64,000 bases of DNA from JBDHWG01 sp039810085 (GCA_039810085.1 JBDHWG010000001.1:1-64000); one strand, 5' to 3'. Shown: positions 24,224 to 36,152, numbered from the stretch's first letter. The notes: generated by a model not told the origin, from the letters alone. Numbers and translations are program-made.

Positions 24224-26143
24224 TCACACGACGGGGGCCGCGCCCATGCGGTCGAACCGCCGGTCGGTCACGCGCCGCAGAAAGGCGACCAGCTCGTCGA
24301 CGTGGGTGTCGAACGCGAACTCCTTGCGCGCGGCGCGCATGTTCTGGGTGAGCTTCGCCATCCGCCGACGGTCGCGGAGCTGCTTGCCCAGGTCGGCAAA
24401 ATCATGGAAGAAGACGCCCACGTCGTGGCGCGTCGCCAGGTTCTGGATGGCCGTCATCGACGGGCGCGCGTCTTTGAGAATCCAGGGCAACCCGGCCGCT
24501 GCGTATGTGCCAATACGAGCCGGAAGGTTCAGGTCATCCCAGTTGGAACGGCGCAGATCGCCTCGGTTCTGGCCGCCAAAGACGTGGAACCAGGCGGCGT
24601 CGTATTGCGACAGCTCCCGCACCCAGTCGGCCGGCTCCACGGTATCGTGGATGTGCATGTAGCCGGTTGCCAGGCCGTTGCGTGTCCAGTTCGGGAACTG
24701 CTGGTGGAAGTGCTTGCCGTAGAAATGAACGTGGATACGGGCGCGGGCAATCTCGTCGAATGGGTCGAGGCCCAGCGGGCGGCCGGTGCAGACGGTGTGT
24801 ACCTCGCCATCCCGCGCCGAGAGCTTGGGCGCCCACGCGTCGGTGAAGTAGTCGAGCTTGGGCAGGTCGCCGTCGAGGATCATCGTCGTCGCCGGGTCGA
24901 ACTTGCGGTCCAGCGCCATCTCATACCACGCCTGGTTCTCGGGGCTGATGAGAATACACCCATCGCTCTCCCGCAAGGCGCGCATGAGATGCGGCCACAA
25001 GCCGCGCTCCAGGCAGACGAAAGGGCCTTCCTTGAAGTGGAACACGACGGGGATGCCCAGGTTCGCATCCAGCACATCGTCGATGAGGTGAAGCGCCTGC
25101 CAGTTGAGCAGGGCATAAATCACGTCCGGGCGGATGGCGAGGACGCGCTCGCGCCAGTGCTCGTCGTTCGGGATGGTCTCGATGTTGCCCCAGGCGAACG
25201 GTCCGATGGCGTCCCACGACTCGGGCGTGCTGATCCACAGGCCATACAGCTTGTGGCCCCGTTCCTCCAGCGCCAGGAGCCGCTCCGGGTTGAAGCCCAG
25301 CTCGCCCACGACCAGGATCTTCAGCCCACCGGGCCGGGGCAGCGCGCGCACCTGGGCGAAGCGGCCATAGCGCGCCCGCTCATCGACCGTCGGGCCGCGC
25401 GACGGCTGGTAATTGAGGAACTCGCCGGTCGGCACGTCGTAGTATGAGCGATAGCGGGACACACCGCCGGGCAGGGCGATAATCTTGTGGCGCTGGTTCG
25501 GGTGATCCACCCACTCGCATGTAATGTCGCCGACGTAAGCGAAACGCGCGCCGTGGGACAGCAGACCGCGCCAGAAGTCATCTTCGAGAGTATCCGAGAC
25601 AACCTCGCGCCGCGTCGGCCAGCGTACCTGACCTTCCAGGTCGCGGCGGTGCATCACCTGCACCAGCGCCAGGATGTTGCCGTTGTTGAGAGCATCGCCC
25701 TCGCGCCCAACCGCGTCCTCGCCCTGGAGCGTCGGGCTGTACTTCTGGTACTGCCAGCGCACGCCGCCATAGGCCAGGTGGACCTCCGGCTGGCTGTCGA
25801 GCACGGCGACGAGTTGCGCCAGGTGCTCCGGGTAATACACGTCGTCCGACGGCAGGTACGCCAGGTAGCGCCCGCGCGCCTGGGACGTCGCCAGGTTGAG
25901 CGCCGCGCCCAGCCCGCCGTTGCGCGCCAGGCGGGTGTACTGGATGCGCGAGTCATCCAGGTACGGCGCGACGATGCGTTGCGTGTCATCGGGCGAGCCG
26001 TCATCAACAATCACCAACTCCCAATCCTCGAATGTCTGGGCGCGCAGACTCTCCAGGGCACGACGAATGAATGCGGCGTGCTTGAACGTCGGCATGAGGA
26101 CAGAAACTTTGGGGAGCGGCTGGCCTGCGATGATGCTGTGCAT
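24224..26143 (-). CDS. two-domain glycosyltransferase: GT2 fused to GT-B domain
   Basis: The 639-residue protein joins two transferases. Residues 10-240 form a GT-A/GT2 domain (KVSVLMPTFKHAAFIRRAL, then VIVDDGSPDD and YLPSDDVYYPEHL with the DxD-like metal site). Residues about 290-630 form a GT-B domain resembling CgeB-type proteins (KILVVGELGFNPERLLALEERGHK, later RIGTYAAAGLPWILKD). Such fusions can add two successive sugars. The ATG at 26143 has AAGGAG five to six bases upstream and avoids overlap with the preceding gene, so the longer frame is rejected. Confidence 0.88.
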   Translation of the reverse strand: MHSIIAGQPLPKVSVLMPTFKHAAFIRRALESLRAQTFEDWELVIVDDGSPDDTQRIVAPYLDDSRIQYTRLARNGGLGAALNLATSQARGRYLAYLPSDDVYYPEHLAQLVAVLDSQPEVHLAYGGVRWQYQKYSPTLQGEDAVGREGDALNNGNILALVQVMHRRDLEGQVRWPTRREVVSDTLEDDFWRGLLSHGARFAYVGDITCEWVDHPNQRHKIIALPGGVSRYRSYYDVPTGEFLNYQPSRGPTVDERARYGRFAQVRALPRPGGLKILVVGELGFNPERLLALEERGHKLYGLWISTPESWDAIGPFAWGNIETIPNDEHWRERVLAIRPDVIYALLNWQALHLIDDVLDANLGIPVVFHFKEGPFVCLERGLWPHLMRALRESDGCILISPENQAWYEMALDRKFDPATTMILDGDLPKLDYFTDAWAPKLSARDGEVHTVCTGRPLGLDPFDEIARARIHVHFYGKHFHQQFPNWTRNGLATGYMHIHDTVEPADWVRELSQYDAAWFHVFGGQNRGDLRRSNWDDLNLPARIGTYAAAGLPWILKDARPSMTAIQNLATRHDVGVFFHDFADLGKQLRDRRRMAKLTQNMRAARKEFAFDTHVDELVAFLRRVTDRRFDRMGAAPVV

Positions 26144-26165
26144 GACAACTCCTTCAAACGTTCCT

Positions 26166-27356
26166 TCAGGCATTCGATCCGCCAGGGGGCCGGGCGATGA
26201 TGAGCTCAAGCCCATCTGGCATCAGGCGGCCGGGCATCTCAGGCATCGGCTCCAGGCCGACCTCGGCCAGCCGCTCCACCCACCACGCGCGCGGGCGCAT
26301 GGTCGTGTGGCCCTGCTTCGTCGGGTCAGCGCAATCCACGGCGGCGACAAAGGCGCCGCGACACACGCGCACCATCTCCCGGAGGCTGCGCTCGACGAAC
26401 GGCTCCGGGATGTGCGCCAGCACGTCCGTGCATAGCACCACGTCGAAGGCCCCCGCGTCGAACGGCAGGCGGTCCGCCGAGGCGCGGATGTGATAGGGTT
26501 GAATGCGGCTCAGCCCGGCCAGGTATGGCGACGGGTCCACGCCCCACGCATCGACGCCCCCCGCCCGCAGCGCCTCCACGACCCAGCCGCGCCCACACCC
26601 CACGTCCAGGACACGCTGGGCGCCCAGGCGCGACGCCGTCTCCACGTAGCTGTTCAGCCGGTCAGGGTTGTCGAGCCAGGCGGCATTGCCCAGGTAGTAG
26701 TCGCGGTTGTAGCGGCGGAAGTTCAGCCAATGGGTGTTGAAGCGGTTGCCGTCGTGGATGTAGTAGTCCGACAGCACCTCTGGCACCCAGACGAGACCGA
26801 CCCTGTGGCGCTGCCGCAGCCGCGCCCAGAACTCCATGTCCTCGTTGGTAAAATTCGTCTCCGTCCACATCTCCGGCAGTAGCGCGATCAAGTCGCGCCG
26901 GTGCAGCCCGTCCCCGGTGTCGATGCCGTGGTTCGGGTCAACGATGTCCTCTGTCGTGCCATCGGGCAGGTGATGGCAGCGCCCACCATACGCGCCCGCG
27001 GCGGCCGGGTTCGCCTCCGCCGCGGCAACCAGGGCCGCCAGGTGGTTGGGCCGCCAGGCGTTGTCGTCGTCGATGTAGGCGATATAGACGCCGCGCGCCA
27101 TCATCCACCCCATGTTGCGGGGCCGCGAGGGGTGGCCGCAGTTGATGGGCAAACGCAGAGTGTAGAGTCGGGGGTCGTCAAACGACGCCACCACCTGTGA
27201 TGTGTGATCGGTGGAAGCGTCGTCTACGACTATCAATTCCCAATGCCGATACGTCTGCTGAATGACTGATTGAATTGCCCGCCTCAGCAGCCCCGCTCGG
27301 TTGAACGTGGGCAGGATGACCGAGACGAGCGGTGTGGATTGCGGATCGTACTTCAC
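26166..27356 (-). CDS. fusion of GT2 glycosyltransferase and SAM-dependent methyltransferase
   Basis: The 396-residue protein has an N-terminal GT2 domain (PLVSVILPTFNRAGLLRRAI, VVDDASTDHTSQV, AYIDDDNAWRPNHL) to about residue 210. A class I methyltransferase follows, with motif I VLDVGCGRGWVVEAL and the post-motif VVLCTDVLAHIPEPF. It could transfer and then methylate a sugar, perhaps capping or modifying the growing glycan. It lies 22 bases upstream of the next transferase ATG and is separated from the mutase gene by a hairpin-rich gap. Confidence 0.9.
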   Translation of the reverse strand: MKYDPQSTPLVSVILPTFNRAGLLRRAIQSVIQQTYRHWELIVVDDASTDHTSQVVASFDDPRLYTLRLPINCGHPSRPRNMGWMMARGVYIAYIDDDNAWRPNHLAALVAAAEANPAAAGAYGGRCHHLPDGTTEDIVDPNHGIDTGDGLHRRDLIALLPEMWTETNFTNEDMEFWARLRQRHRVGLVWVPEVLSDYYIHDGNRFNTHWLNFRRYNRDYYLGNAAWLDNPDRLNSYVETASRLGAQRVLDVGCGRGWVVEALRAGGVDAWGVDPSPYLAGLSRIQPYHIRASADRLPFDAGAFDVVLCTDVLAHIPEPFVERSLREMVRVCRGAFVAAVDCADPTKQGHTTMRPRAWWVERLAEVGLEPMPEMPGRLMPDGLELIIARPPGGSNA

Positions 27357-27416
27357 ACAACACCACCTGCAACGGAACCAAAACTGACGCCGACTGGCGC
27401 CGACTCGCCCATCGAC

Positions 27417-27522
27417 GCCACCGACTCAAGTCGGTGGCTGACATGGCAAAGCCTGCTGAAGCAGGCTCCGCAGCCCACTTGAGTGGGCTTTCCCCTATCA
27501 GCCTGGCACTTGAGTGCCAGGC
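27417..27522. repeat. array of four consecutive perfect hairpins
   Basis: Four perfect stem-loops follow one another: GCCACCGAC-TCAA-GTCGGTGGC (27417-27438), AGCCTGC-TGAA-GCAGGCT (27450-27467), AGCCCACT-TG-AGTGGGCT (27472-27489) and GCCTGGCACT-TG-AGTGCCAGGC (27501-27522). Each has a different stem but nearly the same TTGA/TCAA-type loop, as in the clustered hairpins seen in other Chloroflexota. It fills most of the 244-base gap between the mutase and the GT2-methyltransferase gene and could tune read-through. Confidence 0.85.
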
Positions 27523-27600
27523 GTCGGAGGGCGAGCCGATGTAATCCTATCCTGGAGCCAGTTTGGTAAGGTAACGAACAAGCGTGATCGAAGGTTGAAA

Positions 27601-28956
27601 CTAGCTCGCCGCCGCAATGGCGTCATCGGCCACCGCGCCGAACTTCTCCTTAGCGAACAGGTCGTTGACCTTCTCCGCGGCGCGCTTGCCGGCCAGGATC
27701 GCGTGGTCGGAGTTGTAGTACTCCCACTCGGCGAAGCGGCCCGACAGAACGATGTCCACGCTCTCCAGCCAGTCGCGAATGGTCTTGACGCTCTGCTCTT
27801 TCCATGTGTCCGGCACGACGTAGGCGTAGGGCAGGTCGGCCTCATTGGCCACCAGGACTTCGTCGCCCTCGCGGATCATGCCGACACGCTTGCAGTCCTC
27901 GATGCAGCGCTCGATCAGCCCTTCCTCCGGCAGCGGCTTGTACGCCGAGTAGGTAATCTCGCACGTCAGGCCGGTCGTCCCGGGCGGAGCGCACTCCTTG
28001 CTGGCGTTGCTCTGAACGAAGATGCGGTGGAAGACCGTGTCTTCGGGATAGTAGATCCAGTGCTTGTCCGTGACGTCACCCCGGTTGATGCCCAGGTTGA
28101 CGCAGCGCACCGACACGTGGCGCAGACGGCTGGCCGCCGCCTTCACTGCTGCCGGAGCGCTCGTGAGGAGCTTGTTGACCAGGACAGGCAGCGGCATGGT
28201 GACGACAAGGCGCTTGTAGCTGATGCTGCTCCCGTCGGCGAGGGTGACTTTGTGCTGGGTCGGATGAATCGCGGTAATCCGCGTGTTGAGGCGGATGCGG
28301 CGCTCGTCCAGGTAGGGCAGGAAGCCGCGCACCAGCGACTCGAAGCCGCCCTTGATGGGGTAGCCAAAGCGAGCGTTCGGGCCGAGCGGCTTCGGCAGCG
28401 GCCGCAGGCCGCCCATGATGATCTCTTCCAGGTTGGGCTGAGGAACGCGGCCGCTGAGCCAGGTGTGGCTCATCTCTTCCAGCGGCACGGCCCAGAGCTT
28501 CTGGTTGTAGGGCATCATGAAATGCTTAGCGATGCCGTCGCCCCAGAACATCTCGATGTACTCCTTGAAGTTCTGCGGCTCCTTGCCGTGGTCCTGCTCA
28601 TAGCGCGCCTTGATGGCCCCCATGATGCAGTCCTTGACGACATCTTCCGGTAGACCGTACGTGCTGGCCTGGAAGGGGTAGCGGGTATAGACGCCCTTCG
28701 AGTAGACCCACGCCTCGCGGTCCTGCCAATGCACATTGTCCCCAAGCAGCTTAGGATACATCACGTCCTTGACATAGTCGCTGTTAGTGAACATGATGTG
28801 CCCGGCGTAGTCGAACGTGAACCCACCATCCTCAATCGAGCGGCACAGCCCACCAACGCGCTCGTGCTGCTCAAGAATCAGCCAGGATGGCCCGTTGAGA
28901 TGGTAGGCTGTGCTCAAACCTGCCGGCCCCGCACCGATGATCACTGTGTCCTGCAT
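27601..28956 (-). CDS. UDP-galactopyranose mutase-like flavoprotein (eukaryotic-type)
   Basis: This FAD protein of 451 residues has the dinucleotide loop VIIGAGPAGLSTAYHL at the start. Many segments match what I recall of fungal-type UDP-galactopyranose mutase: GPSWLILEQ, the GGLCRS flavin loop, RYPFQAS, IAKHFMMPYNQKLWAVP, GPNARFGYPIKGG and SYKRLVVTMPL. UGM converts UDP-Galp to UDP-Galf for galactofuranose glycans. The short bacterial Glf type is about 380 residues, so this is the longer type. A related amine-oxidase-like desaturase remains possible. The ATG has AAGGAG nine bases upstream. It is first in the glycan cluster. Confidence 0.8.
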   Translation of the reverse strand: MQDTVIIGAGPAGLSTAYHLNGPSWLILEQHERVGGLCRSIEDGGFTFDYAGHIMFTNSDYVKDVMYPKLLGDNVHWQDREAWVYSKGVYTRYPFQASTYGLPEDVVKDCIMGAIKARYEQDHGKEPQNFKEYIEMFWGDGIAKHFMMPYNQKLWAVPLEEMSHTWLSGRVPQPNLEEIIMGGLRPLPKPLGPNARFGYPIKGGFESLVRGFLPYLDERRIRLNTRITAIHPTQHKVTLADGSSISYKRLVVTMPLPVLVNKLLTSAPAAVKAAASRLRHVSVRCVNLGINRGDVTDKHWIYYPEDTVFHRIFVQSNASKECAPPGTTGLTCEITYSAYKPLPEEGLIERCIEDCKRVGMIREGDEVLVANEADLPYAYVVPDTWKEQSVKTIRDWLESVDIVLSGRFAEWEYYNSDHAILAGKRAAEKVNDLFAKEKFGAVADDAIAAAS

Positions 28957-29229
28957 AACTATCTGCTCCTTAAAAGACCACCACGTAGCACCAGAACGCG
29001 GAAGCCCTATGCTTCCGCTCCTCTGACTTCTGGGCCGCGTTTAGGTCGGCTGTTACTTCGCAAAAAGCAAGAAGCATGCCAGGCTGTTTGTGTAATAACA
29101 GGACAATGTGAGCGACCGGCGAGGTTTCAGAAAGCAGACCAAGACCAGGGGTAAAGCGGGAAATAAAGCAGCGCCCCCACCGTCGTGAGACAGCAGGCGC
29201 ACCGTAGGCATCGCATAGGTTTCAAGGGC
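28957..29229. other. intergenic stretch upstream of the mutase gene
   Basis: This stretch lies between the mutase start and the orphan promoter. It has no supported reading frame, no clear repeat and no promoter for the mutase that I could identify. It probably contains the transcription start of the glycan cluster. Confidence 0.4.
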
Positions 29230-29258
29230 TTGACCTAAGGCGGCAAAGATGGTATACT
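29230..29258 (+). promoter_or_regulatory. orphan sigma-A-type promoter
   Basis: -35 TTGACC (29230-29235) and -10 TATACT (29253-29258) are separated by exactly 17 bases on the plus strand. No plus-strand gene follows, since the next gene is convergent. Confidence 0.7.
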
Positions 29259-29264
29259 GTTGCC

Positions 29265-29326
29265 TGCGAACGCGAGAGCGTTCGGCCTAGGCGCGGATCG
29301 ACCTCCCCCCCGGATCCGCGCCTTTG
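29265..29326 (+). ncRNA. candidate small RNA with two hairpins
   Basis: A transcript from the promoter at 29230 would start near 29265. It would fold into CGAACGC-GAGA-GCGTTCG (29267-29284) and then AGGCGCGGATC / GATCCGCGCCT (29289-29323, with a 13-base C-rich loop), followed by a short T-run. The second hairpin could instead be the terminator of the convergent permease gene, which ends at 29340. No known RNA family is recognised. Confidence 0.45.
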
Positions 29327-29339
29327 CCATTTCGGGCGG

Positions 29340-31787
<2,448 letters not shown>

Positions 31788-31798
31788 GGAGGGCCTCT

Positions 31799-32098
31799 CT
31801 AGGTGATGACGACCGAGTTGTCCGACCCCTTATCGTTCGGTACGTATTTGTCGGCGGCGCTGTCATTGTACCAATTGACGCCGTCGGCGACGTAGCGAAA
31901 CTGATATTCCTTGCCAACCTCCAGGTCAAGAACGACCTGCCACTCCCCTTCGGGGCCATCCTGCTCCAATGGCGTCTTCGTCATGTCCCAGTTGTTGAAG
32001 TCGCCGACGAGATAGACGCTCTCCGCCCAGAACTGGGCCGGCAGCTCGAACAGCACGCGGACAGTTCCTGGGATTCGGCCAGGGTATTTGCGTATCAC
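31799..32098 (-). CDS. glycogen-binding-like (CBM48/AMPK-beta-type) domain protein
   Basis: The 99-residue protein consists almost entirely of an isoamylase N-terminal/CBM48-like beta-sandwich: SVYLVGDFNNWD, then GEWQVVLDLEVGKEYQFRYVADGVNWYNDSAAD. Such domains bind alpha-glucans or act as kinase regulatory modules. The GTG at 32098 has AGGAGG seven bases upstream, while the longer open frame upstream runs through a terminator-like hairpin and is not coding. It is the first gene of a pair with the FtsX-type permease, a pairing I cannot explain. Confidence 0.85.
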   Translation of the reverse strand: MIRKYPGRIPGTVRVLFELPAQFWAESVYLVGDFNNWDMTKTPLEQDGPEGEWQVVLDLEVGKEYQFRYVADGVNWYNDSAADKYVPNDKGSDNSVVIT

Positions 32099-32153
32099 AA
32101 GCGGGCCTCCTCGTGTTGGACGGGGATCGATTGAGGCGCAACTGGCGGTGAGA

Positions 32154-32183
32154 GTTGCCCGCCGGTTGTCGCCGGCGGGCAAC
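32154..32183 (-). terminator. enolase stem-loop terminator
   Basis: GTTGCCCGCCGG pairs perfectly with CCGGCGGGCAAC (12 bp, six-base loop) ten bases after the enolase stop codon. No long T-run follows, so partial read-through into the downstream pair is possible. Confidence 0.75.
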
Positions 32184-32192
32184 CTCATCAAT

Positions 32193-33506
<1,314 letters not shown>

Positions 33507-33593
33507 ATTATTCTCCTATGCTGAGAGGAATGTGCGATTCGCGGCTCAAAACCTGCTGAGTCAGACATTCGACAGGTAATGAGCTTCCGCCTC

Positions 33594-33622
33594 ATTATAT
33601 CCCCGAATCCTATGGCTGACAA
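33594..33622 (-). promoter_or_regulatory. enolase promoter
   Basis: On the minus strand -35 TTGTCA (33617-33622) and a perfect -10 TATAAT (33594-33599) are separated by 17 bases. Confidence 0.85.
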
Positions 33623-33658
33623 AGGCCGCTAGACTCCGGACCAGTGGTGGCAGTATCA

Positions 33659-33687
33659 TTGACCCGCCACGCCATGTGGCTTACATT
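33659..33687 (+). promoter_or_regulatory. promoter of the Ldh2-type dehydrogenase
   Basis: -35 TTGACC (33659-33664) and -10 TACATT (33682-33687) with a 17-base spacer lie 21 bases before the chosen ATG, divergent from enolase. Confidence 0.65.
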
Positions 33688-33708
33688 CATGTGATAGGTA
33701 GAGTGACA

Positions 33709-34728
33709 ATGCACGTGATTTCCGACACTGAATTGCGCCGCTTTGTAACGGCGATCCTGGAAGCCGCCGGCACACCGGCGGACCATGCGGCCCTTGTCGC
33801 CGACTCCCTCGTCGAAGCGAACCTGTCCGGCCACGACTCCCACGGCGTGATCCGCGTCTCTCAGTACATTGATAACATCCGCGAAGGAACGCTCATCCCC
33901 GACGCGCGCCCAGCCGTCGTCGCCCGCCACGGCGCGACTGCCCAGGTTGACGCCCATTGGGGCTGGGGACCGCCCGCTGCGCTTCTCGCCTCCGATACAG
34001 CGATTGAGGTTGCGCGAGAGTACGGCGTCGCCGCCGTGACCGTCCGCCGCTGCAACCACATCGGCCGCGTCGGGCTGTACACGGGACACATTGCCGAAGC
34101 CGGCATGGCCGGCATTGCCCTGGCGAACGTGCGCGCCTGGGTTGCGCCGTATGGCGGGCGCGCGCGCATGATGGGCACGAACCCCCTCTCCTGGGCCGTA
34201 CCGCGCGCGCCGGGCCAGCCGCCGCTAGTGCTGGACTTCGCCACGTCGAAGCTGGCCGAGGGGAAGGTGCGCGTGGCGCGGGACAAGGAGTTGCCCGTGC
34301 CGCCGGGCGTCATCGTCGACCGCGAGGGCCATCCAACCCAGACGCCCCAGGACCTCTATGATGGCGGCGCGCTGCTGCCCTTCGGCGAGCACAAGGGCTA
34401 TGGCATCAGCATCATGATCGAGCTCCTCGGCGGCATCCTGGCGGGCCAGGGGCCGAGCGTTTTGCCGAGCTTTGCCCACGGCAATGGGACGCTGCTGTTC
34501 GCCCTCAACATCGAGGTCTTCGCGCCCCTCGACACGTTCATCGAGCAGACTGAGGCGTATGCCGCTCGCCTCAAGGCCAGCCTGCCGTCAGAGGGCTCGG
34601 CCGGTGTGCTGCTGCCCGGCGAGCCGGAGCAGATGTCCCAGGCCCAACGCCGGGCGGAAGGCATCCCTCTCCCCGACCAGACGTGGGCCAGGCTCCAGGA
34701 CACTGCGCGCAGCCTGGGGGTTGTGTGA
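33709..34728 (+). CDS. malate/L-lactate/ureidoglycolate dehydrogenase family (Ldh2) oxidoreductase
   Basis: The 339-residue NAD(P)-dependent enzyme belongs to the Ldh2/MDG family, which oxidises 2-hydroxyacids such as malate, L-lactate or sulfolactate. The active-site motif HDSHGVIRV is present near residue 45, followed by RRCNHIGRVGLYT and APYGGRARMMGTNPLSWAVP with cofactor residues. The ATG at 33709 lies just after the predicted promoter, so the earlier ATG of the open frame falls inside the promoter and is rejected. It precedes the L-2-hydroxyglutarate oxidase-like gene by 22 bases, which suggests joint 2-hydroxyacid metabolism. Confidence 0.88.
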   Translation: MHVISDTELRRFVTAILEAAGTPADHAALVADSLVEANLSGHDSHGVIRVSQYIDNIREGTLIPDARPAVVARHGATAQVDAHWGWGPPAALLASDTAIEVAREYGVAAVTVRRCNHIGRVGLYTGHIAEAGMAGIALANVRAWVAPYGGRARMMGTNPLSWAVPRAPGQPPLVLDFATSKLAEGKVRVARDKELPVPPGVIVDREGHPTQTPQDLYDGGALLPFGEHKGYGISIMIELLGGILAGQGPSVLPSFAHGNGTLLFALNIEVFAPLDTFIEQTEAYAARLKASLPSEGSAGVLLPGEPEQMSQAQRRAEGIPLPDQTWARLQDTARSLGVV

Positions 34729-34750
34729 GGCGGAAGTGACGAGGTGACGA

Positions 34751-35971
34751 ATGGACTACGGCGCAAATTATGATGTTGTGATTGTGGGGGCGGGGATCGT
34801 CGGGCTGGCGACGGGGCTGGCGCTGAGCGAGGCGCACCCGACGCTACGCCTGGCGATTCTGGAGAAGGAGCCGGTCGTCGCCAACCACCAAACCGGCCAC
34901 AACAGCGGCGTCATCCACTCCGGTATCTACTACAAGCCCGGCTCCCTCAAGGCACGGCTGTGCGTGGACGGCGCACGCCAGATGAAGGCGTTCTGCGAGG
35001 CGAACGGCATCCCCTACGACCCGGTCGGCAAGGTGGTCGTCGCCACAAGCGAGGCCGAGCTGCCGCGCCTGGAGATCCTGCACGAGCGCGGCGTCGCCAA
35101 CGGTGTGCCCGGCGTCGAACGCATTGGCCCCCAGCGCCTGCGTGAGATCGAGCCGCAGGCGGCGGGCATCGCCGCCCTGCACTCGCCCTACACATCTATC
35201 GTCAACTACCGCCAGGTGTCGGCGACGATGCAGCGGCTTCTCGAACAGCGCGGCGTCGCCGTCCTCATAGCGAGTGGCGTCCAGCGCATCGATACGCAGG
35301 GCGATGGGCTGCGCGTTCACACAAGCCGGGGCGACTTTGCGGCGCGGCGGCTCATCAACTGCGCGGGCCTCTACTCCGACAAGATTGCGCGCATGATGGG
35401 CCTCGCCGTCGATGTACGCATCATCCCGTTCCGCGGCGAGTACTATCTTCTCAAACCTGCCAGCGCCCATCTCGTGCGCGGCATGATCTACCCCGTCGTC
35501 GATCCCGCGCTGCCGTTCCTGGGCGTCCACTTCACCCGCACCCTCGACGGCCACGTCGAAGCCGGCCCGAACGCGGTCCTGGCCCTGGCGCGCGAGGGCT
35601 ACCGCATGACCACGCTGCGCCCCGGCGAGCTGGCCGAGACGATGGCGTTCCCCGGCTTCTGGCGCATGGCGATGCGCTGGTGGCGCACCGGCATCTACGA
35701 GTACTACCGTTCGTTCAGCAAGGGCGAGTTTGTGCGGGCGTTGCAGCGCCTTGTGCCCGCGCTCCAACCAAGCGACGTGGTACGCGGCGGGGCGGGCGTG
35801 CGGGCGCAGGCGGTGATGCCGAACGGCGCGTTGATGGACGACTTCGCCTTTGCCGAGACGCCGCTCTCGCTGCACGTCCTCAACGCCCCCTCCCCCGCCG
35901 CGACCGCCTCCCTCGCCATCGGCCAATACATCGCGCAGCGCGCCGGCGACGTGCTGCGATTGGCTTCGTGA
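34751..35971 (+). CDS. lhgO: L-2-hydroxyglutarate oxidase-like FAD enzyme (LhgO family)
   Basis: The 406-residue flavoprotein is of the DAO family, subgroup LhgO, which oxidises L-2-hydroxyglutarate to 2-oxoglutarate. The FAD loop is VVIVGAGIVGLATGLAL. The LhgO-specific opening NHQTGHNSGVIHSGIYYKPGSLKARLCVDG is very clear, as is the late GAGVRAQAV region. In E. coli LhgO passes electrons to quinones at the membrane. No membrane helix is obvious here. It is the second gene of a pair with the Ldh2-type enzyme. Confidence 0.9.
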   Translation: MDYGANYDVVIVGAGIVGLATGLALSEAHPTLRLAILEKEPVVANHQTGHNSGVIHSGIYYKPGSLKARLCVDGARQMKAFCEANGIPYDPVGKVVVATSEAELPRLEILHERGVANGVPGVERIGPQRLREIEPQAAGIAALHSPYTSIVNYRQVSATMQRLLEQRGVAVLIASGVQRIDTQGDGLRVHTSRGDFAARRLINCAGLYSDKIARMMGLAVDVRIIPFRGEYYLLKPASAHLVRGMIYPVVDPALPFLGVHFTRTLDGHVEAGPNAVLALAREGYRMTTLRPGELAETMAFPGFWRMAMRWWRTGIYEYYRSFSKGEFVRALQRLVPALQPSDVVRGGAGVRAQAVMPNGALMDDFAFAETPLSLHVLNAPSPAATASLAIGQYIAQRAGDVLRLAS

Positions 35972-35974
35972 GGA

Positions 35975-36022
35975 GATTGGCAACGCAGAGGCGCAGAGAC
36001 GCAAAGGAAGAAGACAGAGAGG
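35975..36022. repeat. 'CGCAGAGGCGCAGAGACGCAAAGG' type repeat
   Basis: A 45-50 base purine-rich segment of the GCAGAGacGCAAAGG type follows the LhgO stop codon. Similar segments are common as dispersed repeats in environmental genomes. It directly precedes the DUF2442 remnant. Confidence 0.5.
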
Positions 36023-36034
36023 AAATGATCATGT

Positions 36035-36152
36035 TCAGCGGTCAACCCCGACACCAACACGGTGGAGTGGCCCAACGGCGCCGACTTCGCCCCCCGAGTT
36101 TCTGCATGACATTGGCACAACCGTCCAGCCATCAACGCAGGTAGTCGCGTGA
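36035..36152 (+). pseudogene. frameshifted remnant of a DUF2442-family gene
   Basis: The codons from 36035 read SAVNPDTNTVEWPNGADFAP, the characteristic C-terminal end of DUF2442 proteins (usually partners of DUF4160 in toxin-antitoxin-like pairs). A run of six C near 36100 shifts the frame; after removing one C the reading continues as PEFLHDIGTTVQPSTQVVA to a TGA at 36150-36152. The N-terminal half is missing and is replaced by a dispersed repeat. This is debris of a small mobile or addiction module, not a working gene. Confidence 0.7.
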
